From: Dugong dugon
Lineage: Eukaryota > Chordata > Mammalia > Sirenia > Dugongidae
Assembly: GCA_030035585.1 (NCBI GenBank)
Contig: CM057465.1
Coordinates: 1,091,501-1,155,500 of the forward strand
Direction: 5' to 3'
DNA length: 64,000 nt
The translations under genes were made by a program, and so were the position numbers. Shown in pieces: positions 32,480-44,255 of this stretch; within the stretch, counting starts at the first letter, position 1; every line of letters begins with the position of its first letter. The notes below the pieces were generated by a model. That model was not told the DNA's origin and did no database searches. It worked only from the letters and a program-made list of their open reading frames with translations.

Positions 32480-32990
32480 AGGGGGGACTGATGCAGTCAT
32501 GCATATTCATTGATTGGATCTATCGTAACTATGCACTAAGGCTGAAGTCATGCATAATCAATGGGTCTCAATCAGGGGACCTGGGACCTTGGAGCACTCT
32601 CTCTGGGGCCTCCTGGATCAGTGAGAACATCTGGGCATGAGAGAGGGTGGCATGTCCCTGGGGACAAAGGAGACCCCATGCTGGGAACTCTCCCAGACCT
32701 TGCCCTATGTGCCTCTTGTATCCTTTCTGGTTTAATAACTGGGTAAATGTAAGTACAGGTAATAGTTTCTGTGAGTTCTGTGAGTCTTTCTAGCGAATTC
32801 TCGAACTCCCTGGGGTTAGTGACAGCCAGCAGAGAGGCTGCTATTTGCTTATTTCACAGGGGCTGGAAGGACAGAGTCCTAACTTGTGGAGACCCGACTC
32901 TGGGTGGTTAGAGTCAGAGAGAGAAAGTGCCATGTGGGCGGCTGGTGTCAGGATGATGAAGCAAGAAAGTGGGGATATGACTTACCTTTG
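32480..32990 (+). mobile_element. LTR-like fragment, family uncertain
   Basis: ACCTTGCCCTATGTGCCTCT, GGTTTAATAACTGGGTAAAT and GTTCTGTGAGTCTTTCTAGC are wording of an old retroviral LTR 3' half. Only one copy, so the limits are unsure. Broken fossil if real. Confidence 0.4.
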
Positions 32991-33194
32991 TGTTTAGAAA
33001 TGAGCTTATGATGACCAGTATTCATACGGCGGCAGGCACCGTGCAGGCACTTGTGAGTTTGGTTCTGGGGTGCAGCCCCCAGGCTTAGTTGTGCTTCCCC
33101 AGTGTGTGGATGAGAGAGCTGTCACTAGGAGGGGCTCGGTGCTCATGCCTTTGACACCGAGAGGCTCTGGTTCTCTCTGCCGTGCAGCATTGCC

Positions 33195-33634
33195 TCTGTG
33201 CTGGGTTGAATGGTGTCCCCCCGAAGACATGTTCAAATCATAAACTCCAGTGTCGGTGAACGTGACCTTGTTTGGAAACAGGGTCTTTGCAGATGTAATG
33301 AATTAAGCTCACATGAGGTCATACTAGAGTAGGGTGGACGACAGTCCTTTATGACTGGCGCCCGTATAAGAAGAGACACACAGAGACAGACAGACGCAGA
33401 GGGACGGTGGTCATGTGACAAGGAAGGTGGGGATGGAGTGATGCAGCCACAAGCCAAGGAACATCTGGGGCCACCAGAAGCTGGAAGAGGCAGGAAAGGA
33501 TCCTCCCCAGAAGCCTTCGGAGAGAGCTCAGCCCTGGGGGTACCCTGATTTCAGACTTCTGGCCTCCAGCACTGTGAGAGGACAGTTCCTACGGATCTAA
33601 CCCTCCCTTTGTGGAGCTTTGTTACGGCAGCCCC
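33195..33634 (+). mobile_element. MLT1-type LTR
   Basis: GAATGGTGTCCCCCCGAAGA, TGACCTTGTTTGGAAACAGG, GAGGTCATACTAGAGTAGGG, GAAGAGACACACAGAGACAG and ACTTCTGGCCTCCAGCACTG follow MLT1 order. Old solitary LTR. Confidence 0.85.
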
Positions 33635-34097
33635 TGGGGACGCAAACACCTCCTGTCAGTCATCAGAAGAAACGCAGTGTGAAGAATCCCCTCCCAGCTC
33701 CTGGCTGACCCCAGGGACCCACCACATGCCCGGCTGGCTGTCACAGTGCAGAGACCCTCCTGCACCCGTTGGCAGATCACACGATCACAGGTCTGACAAG
33801 AGGTAAAATTAAAGGTTGCTGCAGATTCTAATGTGAATCCATTCATTCATGCTAATTGTCGTAGGAGTCATGGTGACTGGTGATAAACGGTCTCTTGTCT
33901 GAGTAGGTATAGTTGGTTACAGAATTATTAAATATATGAAAGCATTTGGTAGTATGATAGGCCTAGAAAAATTTGGAACATAACTTCTGGCCAGTGCATT
34001 TTATATATAATATAAATACATAATTGAGTATCACACAAATACATAATTACTTATATCACTTGATAAGATCCACACCCACACTCTACATATGTACATG
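33635..34097. other. Unique sequence, no gene seen
   Basis: AT-rich from 33840 with no recognised repeat. Confidence 0.4.
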
Positions 34098-34400
34098 TAT
34101 TGTGGTGGTGTTGTTGGGTGCTGTTACATTGGCTCCAACCCACAGTGACCCCATGTACAACAGAACAACATGCTGCCCGGTCCTACACCATCCTCACCAT
34201 CGTTGCTGTGTTTGAGCCCATTGTTGCAGCCACTGTGTCAGTCCAACTCATTGAGGGTCTTCCTCTTTTTCCCTGACCTTCTACTTTACCAAACAGGACA
34301 TGTTCTTCTCGCGATTGATTCCTTCTGATAATGTGCTATCCTTGCTTCCAGGGAGAATTCTTGTCCTATTTCTTCTGAGATAGATTTATAGTGTTTTTGA
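34098..34400 (-). mobile_element. RTE LINE 3'-end fragment
   Basis: The plus strand reads TTGTTGGGTGCTGTTACATT, GAGCCCATTGTTGCAGCCAC and TCCTCTTTTTCCCTGACCTT, the reverse complement of the RTE 3' region. Confidence 0.85.
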
Positions 34401-34448
34401 TGACTGAGGGAATGCTGTAGGAGTTCCCTAGGGCCGTTGTAATAGCTG

Positions 34449-34978
34449 ATGCACACACACACCCCTATACATATGCATAAACATTGATATACACATACAC
34501 ACATACACACACCCCTATACGTACGCATGAATATCAGTATACATATATACACACACATACACCCCTATACATATGCATAAACATCAGTATACATATATAC
34601 ACACCCCTATACATACACACAGAAGTACACATCTACACAAACATCCATATATATACACACACACATCCCTACACATACAAACGTCTGCATGCATACACAC
34701 ACACCCACACACCCACACATACATACAAACATCCTTATACACACACTCATCTGTATACATACACACACACCCCTATACATACACACATTCTTATGTGTAT
34801 ATATATATATATACATATATATACAAACACACAACACACACACGCTTATACATATACACAAATATCCATATACATATATAAACACACACCCCTATGCATA
34901 CACACAAACATCTGTATACATATATATATATACACACACTCAACACACACACACACCTTGTACATACATACATTATAT

Positions 34979-35027
<49 letters not shown>
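34449..35027 (+). repeat. CA/TA-rich tract with 50-bp substructure
   Basis: About 580 bp of almost unbroken alternating purine-pyrimidine sequence, ending in a pure (AT)n run from about 34981. The phrase ACCCCTATAC recurs at 34461, 34511, 34561, 34603 and 34769, so the first part has a 50-bp unit. Long frames on both strands (Thr/His/Tyr or Val/Cys/Tyr) are artefacts. Confidence 0.93.
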
Positions 35028-35030
<3 letters not shown>

Positions 35031-35491
35031 TCATGCATGGCATAACGTCTGTTCGGGCAACATCTGACCGCATATAGGTCATGGTCCCAACCCCCACAAA
35101 GCCTATTATATCAAAATTTTGAGGTACATACAATGGTTCCTAATAACAAATGGGTGCTACTTTTCAACATGCATGAAAACATTATTATTATTACTGATTA
35201 TGTTTAAGATGTTTTAGTGTATCTGGAAGTGTTTCTTTAATTTTTTTTATGCATAGAAAGGTACACTGTATTCTATATACTAAGACAAACATTTGACTAA
35301 CTAATGTTACATATGAACTGTACCTAACAGTGCCAATTTATGTACAAATTCAAGCTAAAGACAGACTTAGGAACGGAACTTTTTCGTAATCTGGGGACTG
35401 CCTGTATATAACATGCTATTTGCACAGTGTTCAAATCACATAATGCCCTATTTCACAGAACATATTGTGGATGTTAAGTGACACATGACTG
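35028..35491 (-). mobile_element. Tigger-like DNA transposon with a second one nested inside
   Basis: The ends CAGTCATGCATGGCATAACG and, in reverse complement, CAGTCATGTGTCACTTAAC form terminal inverted repeats with a TA on the left. The inner part (about 35090-35415) ends in GGAACGGAACTTTTTCGTAA and GGGGACTGCCTG, the end of another Tigger-like element. Neither encodes a transposase, so both are non-autonomous and old. Confidence 0.65.
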
Positions 35492-35566
35492 TGTATATAT
35501 ACATATATATGTATACATATATATATATACACCCCCCCCCATACATACACCCTGGTATGTATGTAT

Positions 35567-35727
35567 ATGGGGCCCTGGTGGCACAGTGGTTAAGTGTTTG
35601 GCTGCAACCCAAAAGGTTAGCAGTTCGAAACTGCCAGCTACTCCTTGGAAACCCTTTGGGGCAGTTCTACTCTGTCCTGTAGGGTTGCTATGAGTCTGAA
35701 CTGACTAGACAGCAACGATTTTTTTTC
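35567..35727 (+). mobile_element. AfroSINE, full length, short form
   Basis: GGCCCTGGTGGCACAGTGGT, AAAAGGTTAGCAGTTCGAAA and TAGGGTTGCTATGAGTCTGA, ending at a T-run. It has A-box and B-box regions of the tRNA-like promoter. Confidence 0.93.
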
Positions 35728-35732
35728 ATGCA

Positions 35733-35736
35733 TACA

Positions 35737-35793
<57 letters not shown>

Positions 35794-35796
35794 TAC
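35733..35796 (+). repeat. (TA)n followed by (CA)n
   Basis: Pure TA run of about 45 bp, then CACACACACACA. Confidence 0.95.
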
Positions 35797-36639
35797 ATTT
35801 TTGGAAAGGAATAAATAAGTATATTTATATATCACAGAGTCGATTTATCTAAGTACAGAAGGAAATTGTAAATTTGATAGACTCTTGACTGATCCTTAGT
35901 TTATGTTGCCATAGCAGCTGCTAGACACTGTGACTGTGGTCACCTACCCCTGATACATGGACCCTCCACACAGGTCCCACACCTGTGCAGTGGCCGCTGG
36001 AGCAGGGAGATCACCATCTTTATACTCCGGATACAGAAATACAGAGTTGCCTCAAGCAACTCTCAAAGCCCCCTACAAAGGAAGGCCGTTTTTCCTCCCT
36101 TGCTGCTCTCAAGGCACTTTTTCTACTCTTGGAATGCCTTACTTCAAGTGTGTGCAGACATGGTCTGGAAACACAGGTCCTTGGTTTGTGCCTGTGGTGC
36201 ATCTGCACCCATGGGAAAAAACCGCTGCTCATGTGGTTCATTGTGAAGGGTGGGAAGAAGACAAGACAGAAATCTAGTAGGTTCTAATTTATTCTTCCCC
36301 CAGATGCCACACTCTGCACACTGCTGCTTCCTCTCTTCCCCACACTCCCCCACCCCCCACCCTGAATACATTTGTAAAACAAGCTCTTCTCTTCCTAGGA
36401 AAGGGCACGGCATCTATCTGCCCAGCTTCTAAAAATGTCCCCTGAAAACCTCTCTGGACTCTAATGGAGCCGCCCTAACTTGCTCCATCTCCTCAAGAAA
36501 CGTGAGACGGGTGATGTCTTCTTGACAGACTGACCTTCTCAACAGGTTGCTGTCGGAACTCATGAAAAAACGGATTCGCTTTGATGTTGAACTGTAAACC
36601 TTAATATATAAAGTGCTTTTATAAAACTAATCCCCACCT
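35797..36639. other. Unique sequence, no gene seen
   Basis: Two overlapping plus-strand frames (35957-36287) are unrecognised. Confidence 0.4.
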
Positions 36640-36745
36640 TCTGGCAGTGGGTTGTACTGTGGTGACTTGCGTGTTGCAGTGATGCTGGAAGCTATGCCAC
36701 CAGGATTTCAAACACCAGCAGGGTCACCCATGATGAGAGAACCCC
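36640..36745 (+). mobile_element. RTE 5'-untranslated fragment
   Basis: GATGCTGGAAGCTATGCCAC, CAAACACCAGCAGGGTCACC and CATGATGAGAGA match the RTE 5' region (compare the reverse complement near 56110-56215). Confidence 0.8.
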
Positions 36746-37207
36746 TCTACTCTCTGGGACACACAGCCCTCTGGGGGTTGTTACTGTCCCCTGCCCTGGA
36801 GATCAGGGGCTCACTATTGAAGATGCCCCAGCAAGGGGGTGGGGTCACCGTTCTCTATGATGAAGCCTGTGACACTTACTTTCTGAGCACCTGGGACAAC
36901 TTCCCAAATGCCAACCACAAAGAGGCACATAATTGCATATGGGATGTATTGGCATTATAAGTCAGCATCCATATTACGTTAACATCTCGAGGAGATATGT
37001 GGATTCCCCCAATGTATTATTATAAAGTATGCATTTGATTATGCTGAGAAGAGCTCCCACTCATAGGTATTTGTGTGACATATTTATTCACATTTTGTTA
37101 TTGAATGTACAATGAGCATTATGAATCTCTCCCTTAGGAACCTGGAGATCTTGGTGGAAACCTGTGTCTGTTGTCAGGATTTGTTGTTAAATGTGTTGTC
37201 AGTAAAA
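36746..37207. other. Unique sequence, AT-rich at the right
   Basis: No gene or repeat recognised. Confidence 0.4.
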
Positions 37208-37849
37208 ACAGCACCCGCAGTGTTACAGAGTGAATTGTGTTTCCAAAAAAGAAATATGGAGATCCTAACTGCTGTACCTGTTTGGGAATAAGGATTTTGT
37301 CTTGTCATGTTAAGGAGGCCATACCAGGATAGGGGGAGTTCTTCGCTAATCCCTTCTGAGTGGTGTCTTATAAAAAGTGCAGAATTGACACAGTCACACA
37401 CATGGGGGGAGACAGACATCATATTAGGACTTGTCTACAAGCAAAGGGGAGTCCTTAAGAAGCAAACGGTTAAGCGCTCGACTACTAGCTGAAAGGTTGG
37501 TGGTTCGAACCTACCCAGAGGCACCTCAGAAGACAGGGCTGGCTATCTGCTTCCAAAAGGTCACAGTCTTGAAAACCCTATGGAGCAGTTCTACTCTGAC
37601 ACACATGGGATCACAGTGAGTCAGAATTGACTCTATGGCAACTAACAAGAAGAAGAAGAAGAAGCAAAAGAACGCCAAGGACTTCAGCAGACATGAGAAA
37701 CTAGCAGAGAGGCCACAGAAGGAACCAACATGGCCAAAACCTTAATTTGGACTTTTAGCCTCCAAAACTGTGAGAAAATAAACTCCTGTTCTTTGAAGCC
37801 ACCGAAGTATAGTATTTTTTGTTATGGCAGCACTAAGAGACTCAGACAA
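37208..37849 (+). mobile_element. MLT1-type LTR split by an AfroSINE
   Basis: Left part AGTGAATTGTGTTTCCAAAA and GTGTCTTATAAAAAGTGCAG; right part GGACTTTTAGCCTCCAAAAC, AAAATAAACTCCTGTTCTTT and GCAGCACTAAGAGACTCAGA. The two halves are collinear around the SINE. Old solitary fossil LTR. Confidence 0.85.
37441..37668 (+). mobile_element. AfroSINE, long form, inside the LTR
   Basis: Degenerate head GTTAAGCGCTCGACTACTAG, B-box GTTCGAACC and tail GATCACAGTGAGTCAGAATT, ending in GAAGAAGAAG. The flanks AAGCAAAGG (about 37438) and AAGCAAAAG (about 37664) resemble a target duplication. Confidence 0.88.
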
Positions 37850-37852
37850 GTT

Positions 37853-40205
37853 GTTGCTGTTGCTGTTAGGTGCTGTCCGACTCACAGCGACCCTACGTTC
37901 AACAGAAAGAAACACTGTCCAGTCCTGTGCCATTCTCATAATCCTTGCGATGTTTGAACCCATTGTTGCAGCCACTGTGTCAACCCATCTCATTGAGGGG
38001 CTTCCTCTTTTTCGCTGACCCTCTACTTACCAAGCATGATGTCCTTCTCCAGGGACTGGTCCCTCCTGATAACACGTCCAAAGTATGTGGACGAAATCTG
38101 GTCATCCTTGCTTCTAAGGAGCATTCTGGCTGTACGTCTTCCAAGACAGATTTGTTTGTTTTTCTGGCAGTTCATGGTATATTCAATATTATTTGCCAAC
38201 ACCATAATTCAAAGGCATCAATTCTTCTTCGATCTTCCTTATTCATTGTCCAGTTTTCTCATGCATATGAGGCGATTGAAAATACCATTGCTTGGGTCAG
38301 GTGCACCTTAGTCCTCAAAGTGACGTCTTTGCTTTTTAACACTTTAAAGAGGTCTTTTGCAGCAGATTTGCCCAATGTAATGCGTCATTTGATTTCTTGA
38401 CTACTGCTTCCATGGGTATTGATTGTGGATCCAAGTAAAATGAAATCCTTGACAACTTCAATCTTTTCTCCATTTATCATGATGTTGCTTATTGGTCCAG
38501 TTGTGAGGATTTTTGTTTTCTTTATGTTGAGGTGTAATCCAGACTGAAGGCTGTGGTCTTTGATCTTCATCAGTAAGTGCTTCAAGTCCTCTTCACTTTC
38601 AGCAAGCAAGGTTGTGTCATCTGGATATTGTCACAGGTTGTTAATGAGTCTTCCTCCAATCCTGATGCAATGTTTGTCTTCACATAATTCAGTTTCTCAC
38701 ATTATTTGCTCAGCATACAGATTGAATAAGTATCGTGAAAGAATACAACCCTGACACACACCGTTAGTGATTCTAAATCATGCCATAGACCCTTGTTCCA
38801 TTCGAACGAGTGCCTCTTGCTCTAGGTGCAGGTTCCATGTGGGCACAATTAAGTGTTCTGGAATTCCCATTCTTTGCAATGTTATCCATAATTTGTTATG
38901 ATCCACTCAGTCAAATGCCTTTGCATAGTCAATAAAACACAGGTAAACATCTTTTTTGTATTCTTTGCTTTCAGCCAAGATCCTTCTGACATCAGCAAAG
39001 ATACCCCTCATTCCATGTCCTTTTCTGAATCCAGCTTGAATTTCTGGAAGTTCCCTGTTGATGTACTGTTGCAACTGCTTTTGAATGATCTTCAGCAAAA
39101 TTTTACTTGTGTGTGATACTAATGATGTTGGCTGATAATTTCTGCGTTCTGCTGGATCACCTTTCTTTGGATCTTTTCCAGTCAATTGGCCAGATAGTTG
39201 TTTTCCAAATTTCTTGACATAGACAAGTGAGCACCTCTAGCCCTGTATGCATTTGTTGACTCATCTCAGTTGGTATTCTAACAGTTCCAGGAGCCTCGCC
39301 TTTCATCAGTGCCTTCAGCGCAGCTTGGACTTCTTACTTTAGTGCCATCGATTCTTGATGATATGCTACCTCCTGAAATGGCTGAATGTTGACCATTTCT
39401 TTTAGGTATAGTGACTCTATGTATTTCCTCCATCTTCTTTTGACACTTCCTGTGTCGTTCAATTTTTTGCCCATAGAGTCCTTCAATATTGCAACTCAAG
39501 ACTTGAATTTTTCTTCAGTTCTTTCAGCTTGAGTAATGCTGAGCAAGTTCTTCCCTTTTGATTTGCTAACTCCAGGTCTTTGCACATTTCATTATAGTAC
39601 TTTACTTTGTCTTCTCGAGCTGCGCTTTGAAATCTTCTGTTCATTTCTTTTGGAACCCTGGTAGCACAGTGGTTAAGTGTTTGGCTGCTAACCAAAAAGT
39701 CAGCAGTTCAAATCCACTAGCTACTCCTTGGAAATCCTATGAGGCAGTTCTACTCTATCCTATAGGGTCACTATGAGTCAGAATTGACTCTACAGCAACA
39801 GATTTTTAAAAATTTACATTCGAGAGCAAGTTTCAGAGTCTCTTCTGACATCCATTTAGGTCTTTTCTTTCTCTCCTGGCTTTTTAATGACCTTTTGCTT
39901 TCTTCACATATGATGTCCTTGATATCATCTCACAACTCGTCTGGTCTTCATTCAGTAGTGTTCAATGCATCAAATCTATTCTTGAGATGGTCTCTAAATT
40001 CAGGTGGGATATACTCAAGGTCATACTTTGGCTCTTGTGGACTTATTCTAATTTTCTTCAGCTTCAACTTGAACTTGCATACGAACAATTGATGGTCTGT
40101 TCCACTATTGGCCCCTGGCCTTCTTCTGACTGATGACATTGAGCTTTTCCATCATTTCTTTCTACAGAGGTAGTCAATTTGGTTCCTGCTTATTCCACCC
40201 AGACA
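37853..40205 (-). mobile_element. RTE LINE, about 2.2 kb, 5'-truncated, carrying an AfroSINE
   Basis: The longest straight RTE copy in the window. From right to left it covers the end of the APE endonuclease (about 40204-40060), the linker (PPEFRDHLKNRFDALN near 39990), the reverse transcriptase with KGDPAERRNYQPTSLVSHTS near 39160, the catalytic region YLCFIDYAKAFD near 38910, and the C-terminal and 3' region. It ends at the right inside the endonuclease and at the left in the GTTGTTGCTGTTAGG tail. Stops and frameshifts are frequent, so it is dead. The YADD motif region reads TATTGTCACAGG on the plus strand (38625-38636) and does not encode intact YADD. Confidence 0.92.
39651..39812 (+). mobile_element. 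AfroSINE inside the RTE copy
   Basis: GGAACCCTGGTAGCACAGTG, then GTCAGCAGTTCAAATCCACT and GGTCACTATGAGTCAGAATT. Short form and full length. It is younger than the RTE it interrupts. Confidence 0.92.
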
Positions 40206-41566
40206 AGGGTAGACCAGAGTAGTGCCTGACACATAGGGTTCCCAGCTGCTGTCTGGGGGGAGCCTGGTGCCAGTTCCAGGAGAACTTGATGGTGCCTGCT
40301 TTTTCTTGTTCCGTGGGTGTGTTATTAACATAGATTCTTAGGGAAGCCATTGACAAGGTCCTTACTGCCACACAGAGAGCTGGAGGGAACTCTCAGTGCA
40401 GAGAAAGAGGCAGCCCTCTTGCGGGTGCAGGGTGCATATTGAAAACTAATTCTAATAGAATTGGCAACGAGAAAACCATTTACAATTAGTCAGGCACTTC
40501 TGCACCTTGGACAGAGATGCGTGGAGAGCAAGCGGTGCCAAGAAGGTGCACAGCCCAGTAAATATGGAGACGTGAATGTGTGACCCTCGTTCGGACAAGG
40601 ACTCCTTAACTGTCTGCAGAAGGTGGTCAAATATAAACTCCACCTCCTCAGGCTGGGCACGGTGGACGCCACTCTCAGACACCTCCTTTTACCTGTGTGC
40701 CGTGGGGCTTGGTGACTCAGTGGAGCAGAGCCCCTTCTTGCTTGTAGCCCGGACCATGCACCCTTCCGTCACCACCAGCCAGCCTCCTGCAGCCACTCTC
40801 GCCCACGTCCACTTGCAAACAGCTGCTGAGCTCACTGTGCCTCCTAAATTAGGGCCACGGCTCAAAGTCACATTGTTACCTGCATTTATTAAACTCACTC
40901 TGAATGCCGTCCCCAGCCAGCACCCGTGGCCCCATTGCCACTCTCTGCCTGGTCTCCAGGACAAGCCCCTCAGGCCTAGTGTCCCTGCTTATCTCAGTCC
41001 CCACAGGAAATCCAAGACCCCAGGCACCTCTTGTCCCCATCAGTGGGGTTTGCACCCCTTAGGGCTCTGTGTGCTGGCACAACACCCCCATCTGACTCCA
41101 CTCTTCTTCCCTCCTGGCTCCCCAAATGATGCCCTTTTCCCTTTGGGGCACATGTCGGCATAGCCTTCTGTTCTCACCCTTCTCTGATGCTGCTGGGCAC
41201 TTCCAGGTCTAACAGAGATGCGGGCGTCTCCTAGGATGCTACCCTTCCTCTCCGCCCTCCAGGCTGGGTGTACTTCCATCCCCTCCACCCCACTGTCTGA
41301 TGGCTCCCCCATTGCTGCCTCTGCTGTGGGTTGCTGGTCCCTCAGTCCTACCTCAGAGGCTGTAATTCCAGCTCTTGGTGGATCCTCTCTCTGAAGACGC
41401 CTCTTATTATCCTGGTTTTGCCTGCATCTTCGTCGATGGCCACATGCTCCTTCTCATCCCTTCCTGCTGTCTTGTCCTCTCTCCACCTCACCCTATGATC
41501 ACACCCTCAGGTCCATCGTTGCCCGAAATTGCAGCCTTCATCATTCATTTCAACCCCACACTCTCT
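40206..41566. other. Unique GC-rich sequence, no gene seen
   Basis: A 195-codon frame (40576-41163) is Pro/Ser/Leu-rich, unrecognised and overlapped by antisense frames. An AT-rich patch at 40440-40500 (CATTTACAATTAGTCAGGC) is the only motif of note. Confidence 0.4.
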
Positions 41567-41725
41567 AGCACCAAGGTGCCATTGCGTTAACGCCAACTCA
41601 GGTGACCCCATGTGTTACAGAGTAGAACTGTAGTCAGGCCTTTCTTTCATGGTGCCTCTGGGTGGGTTCGAACCATCAACATTTAGGTTAACAGTTGAGC
41701 ACAAACTTCTTGTGCCCCCGAGCCT
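41567..41725 (-). mobile_element. AfroSINE, diverged
   Basis: The plus strand reads GTTACAGAGTAGAACTGTAG, GTGGGTTCGAACCATCAACA and TTTAGGTTAACAGTTGAGCA. Older-looking than the other copies. Confidence 0.75.
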
Positions 41726-42444
41726 CAGTAATAAGGCTTGCGACTCATGGTTTTAATTAATTATTTTTGTGTGCTGGGCCCTGAGTGCTATTTTCTGTTT
41801 CCTGGAGAAACGTGGCTGAGCTCCCCATGCTGGCTGGGGTCTGCAGGGGCAGCTTGGAGAACTCCGTTCCGCAGTGTGGGGTTTTAAGATGAAGTTGAAG
41901 AAGCTCGAAATAGTACATTTAGAGTGGCCATGATCCCCTGAGCTGCAGAACTCTTTTCTGTCATTGCTTGCTTCCACCTCTGCGGGGTACAAGGGGTGTG
42001 TGTCCAAGATCCCCAGAATGGCTGAAACACCTGGGTGGCGGTGCCAGGTAGACCTGCTTCCATGGTGGCTCCTCCCTCACAGCTGACCCAGCACCTGCAT
42101 GATGCTGTATCTGTTGCTGAGATGCTGGGAGGATTAACACTATCTGCAAAGTTCTGGGCACGGGGCTGGTACTCAGTGTGTGCTCCAAGACGCTTCTGTA
42201 GTTACTGCTCAGAATGGTGGGTGTCTCTGATTTTGGCATCAGGCTAGGTGGATGGGCATTAGAGAGACAACAACCTGCATCAGGGGTTCTCAGGATCAAT
42301 TGTGATTATGTTAGGACAATATTGCAGAACAAGCCAACATTGAGTTTGGATTGAAGATATGCATGTCCACGTGCTTGGGGTGAGGTGTTTGGTTTGTGAC
42401 TTGCCACTCTCTTGTCACCAGCTGTGTGTAAGGGTGAAAAGGTC
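41726..42444. other. Unique sequence, no gene seen
   Basis: No coding or repeat evidence beyond short frames. Confidence 0.4.
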
Positions 42445-42985
42445 ACTGATTCCTCTACACTAACAAAGAGAACTTCAAAAAGGAAGTCAGAAAAATAATA
42501 TCATTTACATTAGCCCCCCAAAAGATAAAATACTTAGGAATAAATCTAACTAAGGATGTAAAAGGCTTATACAAAGAAAACTACAAAACACTACTGTAAG
42601 AAACCAAAAGAGAACTTCATAAATGGAAAAACATACCATGTTCATGGATAGGAAGAGTTAACATTGTGAAAATGTCAATACTACCCAAAGCAATTTATAG
42701 ATACAACACAGTCCCAATCCAAATTCCAACAGCATTCTCTAAGGAGATGGAAAAACTAATCACCAACTTTACATGGAAAGGAAAGAACCCCTGGATAAGT
42801 AAAGCATTATTGAAAAAGAACAAAGTAGGAAGCCTCATGCTACCTGATCTCAGAACCTATTATACAGCCACGGTAGTCAAAACAGCCTGGTACTGGTACA
42901 ACGACAGACACATAGACCAATGGAACAGAACTGAAAACCTAGAAGTAAACCCATCCGCCTACGGACACGTAAACTAGACAGGGTG
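42445..42985 (+). mobile_element. L1 ORF2 C-terminal fragment
   Basis: Translates to SLYTNKENFKKEVRKIISFT, then KIKYLGINLTKDVKGLYKEN, and after one in-frame stop [40 protein letters not shown] and [20 protein letters not shown]. These are the conserved post-RT segments of L1 ORF2. Both ends are missing. With a 104-codon open segment it is one of the younger L1 pieces here. Confidence 0.95.
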
Positions 42986-44255
42986 GTTTCATTCCAAGAG
43001 TTGTTGCCTTAGGACGTGCAGTGGGATGCTGGCAGGGTCTTCTTGAACAGGTCTAGGTTGGAGCCTTGGTGCTGTCTGGTTTTCCAGATGCTGCTTCTGC
43101 AGGGCTTTGGGAGAGACGGCCTGAGTTCTGTGTCCTTGTGCTTCATGTGACTTCTTGTTCCTGTCTCTGGCCACTCTCTCTGAGACCCTGGAGCCCAAGG
43201 GGATCCCGTGCAGTATCATGGCCATCCTCTCCTTCAAGCACCTGGGTGGATAGCTTACTCCCTGTGGGGGGTTCTGGCCCCTGAATTCCAGCCTGCTCGG
43301 TCACACACATTGAGGCATCATCCCTCTCGCTCTGCAGAGCCACCTGGTCACCAAGTCTGGCTTCTTTCTTCCCAGATGGCACACAGGTACCCAGGGTCTC
43401 CTTCCTGCTCGGCTCCCCACTCCAGTCCCAGCTAGTTTCTGTAGTGCATCCTCCAGTCCAGCATCCACTCTGCACCTGGAGGGGTCCTTTGGGAACAGTG
43501 TCAGTCCACTCACTCACCTCCTCCACCTTTCTCGCTACTTCCCGTTGCCCTGACAACTGAGTCATCTGCAGCCCTGGGTGACCATCCTCTGCTTCCTCTC
43601 CAAAACCCCTCTTCCCTGAGTATAGCCCCCTGCCCTCTGTTAGGACCTCAACCTCCACATGTCCCCCCTCCCAGAAGCCTACATACAAGCTGTTGCCGGT
43701 CTAGATGGAGGCATTCCCCCCACTCTCAGGAAGCCCCCTCATCCTCAGAATGTGCTCTGAACTTTCCACCAGGTAGCGTCTCCAGTACCCTCATCTGGGT
43801 CAGCCCCTCATCAGAGGCTCCGTCACTGCTCAGGGCTCCCCTGAGGTGCCACTGGTTGCAAGTTTGATCTGTCAGGGACTGAATCTGGGCCACCCCTGGG
43901 GGTTCCTCTTGCCAGTGTAACTGGCTAGGGGAGGTGGCTGATCCTTTGTCCCGGATACACTCACGGACCCTCCCAAAGTGCCAGGCTCCATCTCATGTCC
44001 TCACCGTTGCATGCATGGACCATGTCCTGGGCATGTGGTCCTTTGCTCAGTAGGGTAGGGGGACAAGATGAAGCTCAGTGTTGAATGGCAGAAGGGACGC
44101 TGGTTCCTGCTTCCCTTTAGGGTCCACACTCTCAAGAGGTCTGGCTCACAAGAGAGCTGGTGTGTCCGAGGGATGCGGGGCTGAACCCCAGTTTTCTGCA
44201 GGGAGCTATGTGACCTTGGTCAAGTCACATGCCCTCTGGGCTCCCTTAGCCATGC
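42986..44255. other. Unique GC-rich sequence, no gene seen
   Basis: A 181-codon minus-strand frame (43143-43688) is not recognised. It has acidic/Gly-rich composition and an overlapping plus frame. A MIR-like scrap (GAGCTATGTGACCTTGGTCA) lies at 44203-44250. Confidence 0.4.

Noticed and set aside
34484-35133. Frames of up to 197 codons in the CA/TA tract
   Set aside because: Thr/His/Tyr/Ile and Val/Cys/Tyr repeats are the translation of dinucleotide repeats.
40576-41163. 195-codon plus-strand frame as a gene
   Set aside because: Pro/Ser/Leu-rich, no recognised domain, opposite-strand frames of similar quality and no splice or promoter support.
43143-43688. 181-codon minus-strand frame as a gene
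   Set aside because: Not recognised, compositionally biased, and overlapped by plus-strand frames. It would need a protein search to revive.
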